From Fidelibacterota bacterium (GTDB taxonomy: Bacteria; Fidelibacterota; Fidelibacteria; Fidelibacterales; Fidelibacteraceae), in assembly GCA_016937825.1 (NCBI GenBank), contig JAFGVT010000112.1, positions 1-5,407 of the forward strand: a stretch of 5,407 nucleotides of DNA, written 5' to 3'. Shown here piece by piece: positions 1 through 5,407 of this stretch. The translations under genes were made by a program, and so were the position numbers. The notes beneath the pieces are model-generated. The model was given only the letters and a program-made list of their open reading frames with translations. It did not search any database and was not told where the DNA came from. Each line of letters begins with the position of its first letter. Position 1 is the first letter of the stretch.

Positions 1-10
1 GAGCCGGGAG

Positions 11-3000
11 CTAGCGCCGCAGCTTCATGTTCACGTACTCATCCACCGTTTGGGCGATCTTTTCGGCGATCTTTGTGCGGAATTCGGGATCGGCGAGTTT
101 GTCCTCGTCTTCCGCATGGCTCATGAAAGCCTGTTCGACCAGCATGGAAGGACGCTGTGTCATGCGGCACATCATGTAGTTGAAAGAACCCACGATGCCG
201 AATTCCTCAAGGGGCAGTTCGCGCAATTTTGCATAGCCGATCTCGGCAAATTCACGCCAGAACGGATTATTGTAGTAGGTGCTTGTCCCCGCGACGCTGA
301 GATATCCCTTCCCCCCTGCGTTTGCGTGGATCGAGATGAAAACATCCGCTTGCAGGGAATCGGTCAGCAGCCAGCGTTCGCGCAGCATCGGACTGCTGTC
401 CTCCGGACGGACCTCGACGACATCATAGCCCATACTGCGGAGCATGTCGCGAACCTTTTCCGCCGTATCGCGGTTCACATCCTTTTCTTTCAGGCCGGAG
501 AGTCCGACCGCGCCCCAGTTCCAGTCCCCGCCGTGACCTGCCTCGATCGCGATCCTGAGCGCGGTGCGAACGGGAGGATATTTGATGCTGAAGCTCAGGA
601 AGCGATTTCCCGCCACGAGATCGTAGCCCCAGATATTGTTGTCCTGAAGATAAACGTAGATATCATAGGTCTCGGCGTCCCGCTGCTCCCAGGTAACGTA
701 ATCGATGATCTTCAGTCCTTCGCGATGAGAGATCCACGTACTGTTGGAACTGACCCCGTACAGCGTGATCCGGATACGGTTCTGCTCCGGCTGGGGCGTA
801 ACGGCATAAGGGACCGGTTCCGGCCAGGGAATGGTGAGGACATCTTTTGCCGAATCGGGTCGGATGCTCATGGAGGTGATATTATAGGCCGGCGCCGGCA
901 TCCCGGGGGCAAGCTCCCTGACCTGTTTTTCACTGATATAGCCCATGTCCGTAGCGCCCAGTCTGACGCGGTAATTCTCGCCGATCTTACCGTTCGTCCT
1001 GAAACGCACGCCGGTGGGATATTCGTGAATATAGGGGCCGCCCAGACGGACATCGCCGGACGAGAAGCTCACCTGCGCGAAATCCTCGCGGGTCTCGATC
1101 AGCGGAAAACGGTAAGCAGGCTGTACTTTCAGACTGATCGGTAAATTATAGGAGTAATTTTTTCCTCTGTTATCCCGTGCCGCTACCTGGATAAAGGCGG
1201 AACCCTCCGCTTCAAACAGGGCGCAGGGCAGTTCTCCCACATAGCGGTTTCCGTTATACCACAAGGGAAATGCTTTTCCGTTCGCGTATAAGAGGATCGT
1301 GTCCATCGCTTCGGCGAGGTGCGACTGGAAGGTGATGCGGAGCATGTCCTCCGGGGGCAGGATCACCGTGCCCTGCGGACTGACGCTCTTCATGATCACG
1401 GCGTGTTTCGTCGTGGTATCGGGCATATTTCCGTAATAGATGGTCTCATAAAAACGGGTCTCGCCTTCCTTGCTGACGGTTCCGCGGACGATCGTACGTT
1501 TTCCGAAGGGTTTGAACGCAATATCCTGAAAAAAGATATGCGTATGGGGATAGGCGATCAGTTCCGTTCCGTTGATACAGGTCGTTCCGGGACTGGCGCG
1601 GAACAAAAAATTAAAGCTGGAGTCCGGGGTCATGAAACTCGGGGCGCGGCGCAATTCGATGAAGGGGTCCGGGCGCTCCAGTCCGTTATTCGAAACCGCC
1701 ACATAGCGGTAGGGAACGACCCATTCCCGCGTCGAATAACGCATTTTTTCACGGAGCGTCTCGAGCGCAAGCGTGCGCGGAAGCGCGTCCAGCATCAGAT
1801 TGAGCCTGTTCTGCTGATCCACGATCCTGATCCTTCCGTTAGCCCCCAGGCGAACCATGTCGTTCGGGATGCTTTTTGATGAAAGATCGATCTCGGCGGC
1901 GCTTGTTTTTTCATGCGTTCGGGCAAGAAAGGGCAGTTCCGCCGCTTCTTCGAAAATCGAAGGCCCTTTCATGATATCCGAAGCGGAAAAGATGATCGAG
2001 CCCTTTCCTTGTTCTTTCCGGATAAGGTCCAGCTCTTTGGCCACGTCGGCCGAATGAAAACTTTCCACATCTCCCCTCAGTGAAGGGACAACCCAGTCGG
2101 GCGCAGCCTCGGCTTCCCTGAGATAAGCAAGATAAAGATCATCAAAGGTCTTATACCGCACATGAATGCGCGGGACAAGGACATCGACCAATCCTTCTTT
2201 CAGCCAGGAGATCCCGTTCTGGAAATAGTAGCTGTCCGCAGGCAGCAGTTCTTTGATCCCCTTGATCTGGCTGACCATCGGTTCCGTTTCGGCAAAAACG
2301 GTCAGGTAGGGTTTAACGAGTTTTATTTCAGAGACCAGGGCTTCCAGGCATGAGGTAAGGATCTCCTGTGCCAGGACTTCCTTGGTGTTCAGGGTGAACG
2401 CGCTCACATTGTTGTAGAAGGAAAGGAACGAGCGGTTGGCGATATAGGTGTTATCGGGGAAACGCAGGTGTGAAAAATAGACCCCGTCGATCGCATAGCG
2501 TCCGGTGATCTCCGCAACCTGCCGCTTCAGATAGCTGATGACCTCGGGATTGAGCGGATCGAGATAATAGGCGTATTCACCGATCACGGGTTTAAAATTA
2601 TCGTCTGCGATCACCCATTTCGTTCCGTTGCGCATGTACAGGTGATCTGCCGACTTGGGCTTATTGACAAGACTGTAGGCGGTAAGCACCTCGATCTGGA
2701 CATGGAACTGCATGCCGTTCTGATGGGCTTCGTTGAGTGCAAAGGCCAGAGGATCGAATCCCGGGTCCTGTTCGCCGAACAGGGCGCTCCATGTTTCATA
2801 CTCGGACGGATAAAAGCATTCGCCCGCCTCGCGCACCTGAAAAAAGATCGTGTTGAAGCCTTTTTCCCGGGCGGTCGTCATGATCTCCCGGATGCCGGCC
2901 TGCATGGCTGCGGCGCCCTGGGCAAAGGCCCAATCCGAGCCCTGCACAACCAATCCCCGAAGTTCCGAAGCTGCCGCCAGGGAATTCAGCATGAGAAGCG

Positions 3001-3064
3001 ACAGCAGAAAAACGACTCCGTGCTTAACCTTTTTTCCGCTTGCGCCTTTTCTGATATTGATCAT
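11..3064 (-). CDS. Exported GHL10-like / Amidase_3 fusion: N-acetylmuramoyl-L-alanine amidase
   Basis: This is a 1017-residue secreted cell-wall protein. Residues 1-33 form a signal peptide (basic start, hydrophobic 17-27, Ala-rich cleavage site near 30-33). Residues 34 to about 375 resemble a GHL10 glycosidase barrel: RG at 36-37, FFQVREAG at 74-81, YPSE 85-88, DPGFDP 100-105, LDP 168-170, DGVYFSHLRFP 193-203 and EGLVDVLVP 290-298. Residues about 460-550 and 553-648 look like beta-sandwich modules, 655-718 is SH3b-like, and 725-828 is AMIN-like. Residues 837-1012 are Amidase_3, with zinc ligands His844 (AGHGG), Glu860 (GLKEKDVN) and His913 (SIHAN) and catalytic Glu977 (MLVEQAF). It should cleave the amide between muramic acid and L-Ala in the periplasm. 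In the barrel, Ser198 replaces an expected Asp, so glycosidase activity is doubtful. The ATG start follows GGTGAT at 3 nt. A terminator upstream separates it from the tRNA unit, so it needs its own promoter; CATAAT at 3084-3089 is only a weak candidate. Amidase call firm; barrel family fairly sure; middle modules tentative. Confidence 0.93.
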   Translation of the reverse strand: MINIRKGASGKKVKHGVVFLLSLLMLNSLAAASELRGLVVQGSDWAFAQGAAAMQAGIREIMTTAREKGFNTIFFQVREAGECFYPSEYETWSALFGEQDPGFDPLAFALNEAHQNGMQFHVQIEVLTAYSLVNKPKSADHLYMRNGTKWVIADDNFKPVIGEYAYYLDPLNPEVISYLKRQVAEITGRYAIDGVYFSHLRFPDNTYIANRSFLSFYNNVSAFTLNTKEVLAQEILTSCLEALVSEIKLVKPYLTVFAETEPMVSQIKGIKELLPADSYYFQNGISWLKEGLVDVLVPRIHVRYKTFDDLYLAYLREAEAAPDWVVPSLRGDVESFHSADVAKELDLIRKEQGKGSIIFSASDIMKGPSIFEEAAELPFLARTHEKTSAAEIDLSSKSIPNDMVRLGANGRIRIVDQQNRLNLMLDALPRTLALETLREKMRYSTREWVVPYRYVAVSNNGLERPDPFIELRRAPSFMTPDSSFNFLFRASPGTTCINGTELIAYPHTHIFFQDIAFKPFGKRTIVRGTVSKEGETRFYETIYYGNMPDTTTKHAVIMKSVSPQGTVILPPEDMLRITFQSHLAEAMDTILLYANGKAFPLWYNGNRYVGELPCALFEAEGSAFIQVAARDNRGKNYSYNLPISLKVQPAYRFPLIETREDFAQVSFSSGDVRLGGPYIHEYPTGVRFRTNGKIGENYRVRLGATDMGYISEKQVRELAPGMPAPAYNITSMSIRPDSAKDVLTIPWPEPVPYAVTPQPEQNRIRITLYGVSSNSTWISHREGLKIIDYVTWEQRDAETYDIYVYLQDNNIWGYDLVAGNRFLSFSIKYPPVRTALRIAIEAGHGGDWNWGAVGLSGLKEKDVNRDTAEKVRDMLRSMGYDVVEVRPEDSSPMLRERWLLTDSLQADVFISIHANAGGKGYLSVAGTSTYYNNPFWREFAEIGYAKLRELPLEEFGIVGSFNYMMCRMTQRPSMLVEQAFMSHAEDEDKLADPEFRTKIAEKIAQTVDEYVNMKLRR

Positions 3065-3120
3065 ATTATCACCGTGTTATTTAATTATGAATACCGAAAA
3101 AATATAAATAATCCTATGAC

Positions 3121-3155
3121 AAAATAAAACAGGAGAATTCGATTCCTCCTGTTTT
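3121..3155 (-). terminator. Intrinsic terminator downstream of tRNA-Pro
   Basis: On the minus strand a perfect 10-bp stem (AAAACAGGAG pairing with CTCCTGTTTT, 3126-3155) closes a 10-nt loop and runs into TTTTATTTTG. It starts about 8 nt after the tRNA 3' end, as expected for a tRNA transcript terminator. It also separates the tRNA from the amidase gene, whose start lies about 57 nt further on. The stem arms end in A and T runs on both sides, so it could also stop transcription from the plus strand. Confidence 0.85.
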
Positions 3156-3163
3156 CTGTGCTG

Positions 3164-3237
3164 TCGGAGCGACAGGATTTGAACCTGCGACCCCTTGAAC
3201 CCCATTCAAGTACGCTACCGGGCTGCGCTACGCTCCG
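3164..3237 (-). tRNA. tRNA-Pro (anticodon GGG)
   Basis: A complete cloverleaf folds on the minus strand. The 7-bp acceptor stem is CGGAGCG/CGCTCCG. The D arm is GCGC/GCGT with a G-U pair and a GG-containing loop. The anticodon stem CTTGA/TCAAG closes the loop ATGGGGT, whose positions 34-36 are GGG, reading CCC (and CCU by wobble). The T arm is GCAGG/CCTGT with loop TTCAAAT. The discriminator is A at 3164. The next bases are CAG, so the 3' CCA is not encoded and must be added by nucleotidyltransferase. The gene lies downstream of merR on the same strand and is followed at once by an intrinsic terminator. Confidence 0.97.
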
Positions 3238-3244
3238 AAAAAGC

Positions 3245-3259
3245 AGGTTAATTTAACCT
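3245..3259. repeat. Perfect 15-nt palindrome upstream of tRNA-Pro
   Basis: The minus strand reads AGGTTAAATTAACCT, two perfect 7-nt half sites around one central base, ending 7 nt before the tRNA 5' end. It either overlaps the -10 box of the candidate tRNA promoter, as an operator would, or forms a small hairpin in the tRNA leader if transcription starts further upstream. The symmetry is seen directly; either role is inference. Confidence 0.6.
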
Positions 3260-3278
3260 ATTTCATTCCGCAGTGCAA
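3250..3278 (-). promoter_or_regulatory. Candidate tRNA-Pro promoter
   Basis: The minus strand has TTGCAC (3278-3273), a 17-nt spacer and TAAATT (3255-3250), matching the sigma-70 boxes at about 3/6 and 4/6. Initiation about 7 nt downstream would leave a leader of only a few nucleotides before the tRNA. A competing reading is a Bacteroidota-type -7 element TAnnTTTG, present as AACCTTTG at 3283-3276 (5 of 6 fixed bases), but no matching -33 TTG lies at the right distance. The tRNA could also be made by read-through from merR, since no convincing terminator separates them. Confidence 0.35.
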
Positions 3279-3365
3279 AGGTTTTTTCTCACCTCGGCCG
3301 GTTAAAAGCCGGGCAAGCGGGGTTCGTCCCTCCGCGGCGGATTATGAGTACTGTTTATAAGGGAT

Positions 3366-3980
3366 TTATAGCTTTTCTTCGTTCAGGATCCCGATGATAT
3401 CCCGTATGTTCGCGGATATTTTTTGCAGCAGCTCTCGCATTTCGCTTCGAAGCGCATCATCCTGAACGGGAACGGACGGAGGTTCCGGCGTCCGGACCGG
3501 TTCGGCGACCGGAACCGGAGGCGCAGGTTCTCCCGCGGGACGCAGGATCTCCGGCGCTTCATCCGGCGGAAAGATGACGGCGTCTTCATCCTCTTCGGCT
3601 TCCGGGGCGTCTTCTTCGGGAAGGCCGGACGTGTCTTCGGGGCTTTCCTCGGGTTCAGCGCTCCGAATAACGGGCGGGTTCTTTTCGGCTTCCGCTTCAA
3701 GCTCGTCAAGTTTACGCTTGTAAAGGCCCTCGGCTTTCAGATGCAGGATCATCTCCCGGGTCTCGCTGATCGACAGGTGCTTCCTGTGGATATAATAATG
3801 GAGCAGGCGCAGGAGCGGGATATCGTCCTTTTTAAAGATCCTGTTCCCCGCACGGTTCTTCTGGGGACTTAATTCCTTGAATTCGGATTCCCAATAACGG
3901 ATGACGGATTGCTTGATTTCCAGCATATCGCTGATCTCGCTGATCGAATAATATAATTTTTTGATATTATGGGTCTTCAT
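3366..3980 (-). CDS. MerR-type HTH protein with acidic Pro-rich linker and C-terminal helix
   Basis: This is a 204-residue DNA-binding protein. Residues 9-82 are a MerR winged helix-turn-helix: YYSISEISDMLEIKQSVIRY at 10-29, then WESEF, the wing around KNRAGNRIFKKDDI (41-54), and the helix pair LLRLLHYYIHRKHLSISETR. Residues 95-175 are a low-complexity linker, first acidic (many Glu/Asp) then rich in Pro and Ala, and residues 176-202 form an amphipathic helix that could dimerise. There is no metal-binding Cys cluster or drug-binding domain, so this is not a classic metal or drug sensor; it belongs to the short type common in Bacteroidota and deltaproteobacteria, whose targets are largely unknown. 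The ATG follows a modest AGGCGAG site. Its upstream spacer holds a dyad inside a candidate promoter, which fits autoregulation. tRNA-Pro lies 128 nt downstream on the same strand. Confidence 0.88.
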   Translation of the reverse strand: MKTHNIKKLYYSISEISDMLEIKQSVIRYWESEFKELSPQKNRAGNRIFKKDDIPLLRLLHYYIHRKHLSISETREMILHLKAEGLYKRKLDELEAEAEKNPPVIRSAEPEESPEDTSGLPEEDAPEAEEDEDAVIFPPDEAPEILRPAGEPAPPVPVAEPVRTPEPPSVPVQDDALRSEMRELLQKISANIRDIIGILNEEKL

Positions 3981-4008
3981 GCGCTCGCCTATGATTTAAC
4001 ATTACTTA

Positions 4009-4038
4009 AAGATAATGCTATAAGTATCTTATAATCAA
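4009..4038 (-). promoter_or_regulatory. Candidate merR promoter with long spacer
   Basis: On the minus strand TTGATT (4038-4033) and TATCTT (4014-4009) lie 18 nt apart, each matching 4 of 6 sigma-70 consensus bases, about 30 nt upstream of the merR ATG. The spacer contains a perfect dyad. MerR regulators typically bind dyads inside over-long promoter spacers (19-20 nt), so the layout is suggestive, although 18 nt is only slightly long and the region is AT-rich enough for chance matches. Confidence 0.4.
4019..4033. repeat. Dyad TATAAG-ATA-CTTATA, possible MerR operator
   Basis: The minus strand reads TATAAGATACTTATA, a perfect 6-bp inverted repeat around ATA, placed between the candidate -35 and -10 boxes of merR. 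Its position makes it the most likely site for binding by the gene's own product. The symmetry is seen directly; the binding is inference. Confidence 0.5.
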
Positions 4039-4060
4039 GCAAATTTTATAATTTATTTGT

Positions 4061-4072
4061 CCGCTTCAGCGG
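4061..4072 (-). other. Short hairpin over the deacetylase stop codon
   Basis: The minus strand reads CCGCTGAAGCGG, a 4-5 bp GC-rich stem with a tiny loop that includes the TGA stop, followed by ACAAATAAATT. It may slow or end transcription of the M16-deacetylase unit, but the stem is short and there is no uninterrupted T run, so a real terminator is uncertain. Confidence 0.25.
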
Positions 4073-4824
4073 GCTCCGAAACAGCGATGTTTTATGCGTG
4101 TCAGTAGGGAAAAAGAATGGTAAAACAGTTCCTTCATCTTTTCGATCGTCATGCCGAAAGCGCTCATCCGTATTTTACGAAGAACGGTGCGCGGGTTGTC
4201 CGCCACCCGGTAAACGGCCGATCGCGAGATGACTCCGAAGCGGGGTCTTCCGGTAAATCCCACCAGATGATCATATCCCGCCTTCCTGGCTTCCGCGACG
4301 ACATGCTCGTCGTAGACGCCGAAGGGGAAACAGAAGGTATGGACATCATCCCGGATGATCGAAGCGATGACCTCGCGCGAGCGGTACAGTTCATCCCGGA
4401 TCGCATCCTCCGTCATGCGTATCATGACGCGATGGGCTTTTCCGTGGGAGGCGATTTCCCAGCCGGAAGCGTGAAGGTTCCTCAGCTGCTCCTGGTTCAT
4501 ATGGCGCGAATAGATCTTTCCCGGGATAAAATCCCAGGTATTGTCCTTGCCGATAAAATCTGACAGGACAAAGACCGTCGCATGGAATCCCAGTTCTTTC
4601 AACACCGGGAAGGCATGTTCAAAAACGCATTCGTAGGCATCGTCAAAGGTGAGTACGAACTCGTTTTCTTTCGGGTCCGCCAGATATTCCCGCAAACTGC
4701 GCCCCACGTATCCTTCGGCGGCCAGATAGCGCATCTGGCGTTCGAAATGCTCCGGGAACATCATCGTAAACGACAATTCCCATTGCCGGGATACTTTGTG
4801 GTAAGCAAGGACGGGATATTTCAC
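4066..4824 (-). CDS. Polysaccharide deacetylase (CE4/NodB fold)
   Basis: This is a 252-residue metal-dependent deacetylase that would remove N- or O-acetyl groups from a glycan. The start PVLAYHKV (4-11) and PEHFERQMRYLAAEGY (24-39) match the N-terminus of the PgaB/YadE-like branch. Motif 1 is LTFDD with Asp61 (base) and Asp62 (metal ligand); motif 2 is SHGKAH with His127 and His131 as ligands; motif 3 is FCFPFGVYD (164-172). The usual late motif with a catalytic His is not recognisable; around 190-215 the chain reads GRPRFG...YRVADN. No signal peptide or membrane segment is seen, so it may act in the cytoplasm, on lipid-linked or nucleotide-linked sugars, or be exported in a way not visible here. 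It starts at GTG 4 nt after the M16 stop; the conserved YHKV near the N-terminus supports this start over later ATGs. The substrate cannot be told from sequence. Confidence 0.9.
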   Translation of the reverse strand: MKYPVLAYHKVSRQWELSFTMMFPEHFERQMRYLAAEGYVGRSLREYLADPKENEFVLTFDDAYECVFEHAFPVLKELGFHATVFVLSDFIGKDNTWDFIPGKIYSRHMNQEQLRNLHASGWEIASHGKAHRVMIRMTEDAIRDELYRSREVIASIIRDDVHTFCFPFGVYDEHVVAEARKAGYDHLVGFTGRPRFGVISRSAVYRVADNPRTVLRKIRMSAFGMTIEKMKELFYHSFSLLTRIKHRCFGAR

Positions 4825-4828
4825 GGCG

Positions 4829-4834
4829 TCACCT
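4829..4834 (-). promoter_or_regulatory. Ribosome binding site overlapping the M16 stop
   Basis: The minus strand reads AGGTGA, then CGCC and the GTG start of the deacetylase. The last three bases of this site are the TGA stop of the M16 gene. It matches the anti-Shine-Dalgarno complement and decides the GTG start. Ribosomes finishing the M16 protein would sit on it, so coupled translation of the two genes is likely. Confidence 0.65.
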
Positions 4835-5407
4835 GTTCGGTTTTAATAAAAGCGAATGGAATGCCGACTCATCGAAAAGTTCCCGCGACAGTTCCAGGAT
4901 ATCCTTTCCGCTGACGGCTTCGATATGTTTCAGCGATTCGTCAATGCTGGTGATCTTGTTATAGCGGACGTGCTGCTGCACGATACGTTCAAGCCGGTTA
5001 TACATGCTTTCGAGCCCCATGACCAGGGCGCCCTTTGTCTGCGCTTTCACCTTGTCAAGTTCTTCCCGCGAGATGCCGTTTTTTTTCAGTTTGTTGAATT
5101 CCTTCCAGATCAGCTCGTGAAGGGCATCCACATGCTTCAGGTCCGTCGCGACATACACGCCGAAAAGTCCTGTCGTTTCAAAGGCGTCGATAAAGGAATA
5201 GATCGTATAGGCGAAACCGTATTTTTCCCGGATATTGTGGAATAAGCGGGATGTCATGCCCGCACTCAGGATCGAGTTCAGGATCGTGTACGTTGTCCGG
5301 CGTTCATCTGCGTAGCCCATCGCTCTGCGGCCGATCATATAATGCGATTGCGCAATATCCTTGGATATCGCGCGCATTTTTTCAACGGGATCCCGCAGCG
5401 GAACATC
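4829..5407 (-). CDS. M16-family peptidase, C-terminal part (cut by window edge)
   Basis: The reading frame is open to the window edge, giving 192 visible residues; the internal Met whose codon is at 5377-5375 is not the true start, since the frame continues upstream as DVPLRDPVEK. The visible part is the C-terminal (non-catalytic) half of a pitrilysin/processing-peptidase-like protein. DIAQSHYMIG, then ILNSILSAGMTSRLFHNIRE, KYGFAYTIYSF and GLFGVYVATD follow the family pattern, including the Arg and Tyr of the RE-K-G-AY segment that contacts substrate in M16 enzymes. The last part (LDKVKAQTKGALVMGLESMY) is the usual helical region. The zinc motif HxxEH would lie in the N-terminal half outside the window, so catalytic competence cannot be judged. 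M16 members of this kind are often about 410-430 residues and degrade or process peptides. It is cotranscribed with the downstream deacetylase. Confidence 0.9.
   Translation of the reverse strand, partial: DVPLRDPVEKMRAISKDIAQSHYMIGRRAMGYADERRTTYTILNSILSAGMTSRLFHNIREKYGFAYTIYSFIDAFETTGLFGVYVATDLKHVDALHELIWKEFNKLKKNGISREELDKVKAQTKGALVMGLESMYNRLERIVQQHVRYNKITSIDESLKHIEAVSGKDILELSRELFDESAFHSLLLKPNR

Noticed and set aside
50..1144. Plus-strand open frame of 364 codons opposite the amidase
   Set aside because: It is antisense to a well-supported Amidase_3/AMIN-like region, its translation shows no recognisable family, and it looks like a compositional shadow.
1319..1879. Plus-strand open frame of 186 codons
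   Set aside because: It lies opposite the middle of the amidase gene, and its low-information, Arg/His/Asp-rich translation fits antisense reading.
11..3064. Amidase as an artefact of two genes joined by sequence error
   Set aside because: One uninterrupted frame runs from signal peptide to amidase domain with no internal stop or obvious new start, and only the N-terminus has an export signal.
3084..3089. CATAAT as the -10 box of the amidase promoter
   Set aside because: It matches 5 of 6 bases, but no acceptable -35 box lies 16-18 nt upstream; TTGTCA further up is too distant. Chance is likely in this AT-rich spacer.
2642..3127. Plus-strand open frame crossing the amidase start
   Set aside because: Most of it is antisense to the signal peptide and barrel; no family is recognisable.
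3291..3320. CCGG...CCGG inverted repeat as a merR terminator
   Set aside because: Only about 4-5 pairs form and no T run follows on the minus strand, so there is no basis for a terminator call.
3383..3709. Very basic 108-residue minus-strand frame inside merR
   Set aside because: It is a frame-shifted reading of the acidic linker codons, which naturally gives Arg/Lys/Pro-rich sequence; the MerR frame runs through intact, so this is not a frameshift or overlapping gene.
3423..3872. Plus-strand frame opposite merR
   Set aside because: It is antisense to the MerR reading frame and rich in Arg/Gly/Phe from the linker complement; no family is seen.

Overview
The window carries four protein genes and one tRNA gene, all on the minus strand, so transcription runs from high to low coordinates. 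The DNA is of moderate GC with short AT-rich spacers. The tentative origin is a Gram-negative bacterium of the Bacteroidota/Chlorobiota/Ignavibacteria (FCB) sphere or a neighbouring candidate phylum. This rests on the style of the short MerR-type regulator, the M16 peptidase and the multidomain amidase. Shine-Dalgarno-like sequences before the genes argue against a classical Bacteroides-type genome. This placement is inference from protein style, not a match to a known genome.

Layout in the direction of transcription: (1) 5407-4829, the C-terminal half of an M16 zinc-peptidase-family protein, cut by the window edge. (2) 4824-4066, a CE4/NodB polysaccharide deacetylase starting at GTG only 4 nt after the M16 stop, with its ribosome site overlapping that stop, so the two form a translationally coupled pair. 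(3) An 85-nt AT-rich spacer with a candidate promoter whose spacer is filled by a perfect dyad, then 3980-3366, a MerR-type DNA-binding protein with an acidic, proline-rich linker and a short C-terminal helix. (4) A 128-nt spacer with a second perfect palindrome, then tRNA-Pro(GGG) at 3237-3164 and a strong intrinsic terminator. (5) 3064-11, a 1017-residue exported protein joining an N-terminal GHL10-type glycosidase-like barrel, two beta-sandwich-like modules, an SH3b-like module, an AMIN-like module and a C-terminal zinc Amidase_3 domain.

The main point of interest is the large cell-wall protein. Amidase_3 enzymes strip stem peptides from peptidoglycan and leave 'denuded' glycans; the GHL10 enzyme DigH of E. 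coli cuts such denuded glycans. Both folds in one exported chain suggest product channelling or targeting, but the barrel has lost an aspartate expected in its family signature (Ser198), so it may be a binding module rather than an enzyme. Secondary points are the two palindromes upstream of merR and of the tRNA. No mobile element, CRISPR array or clear foreign island is visible.
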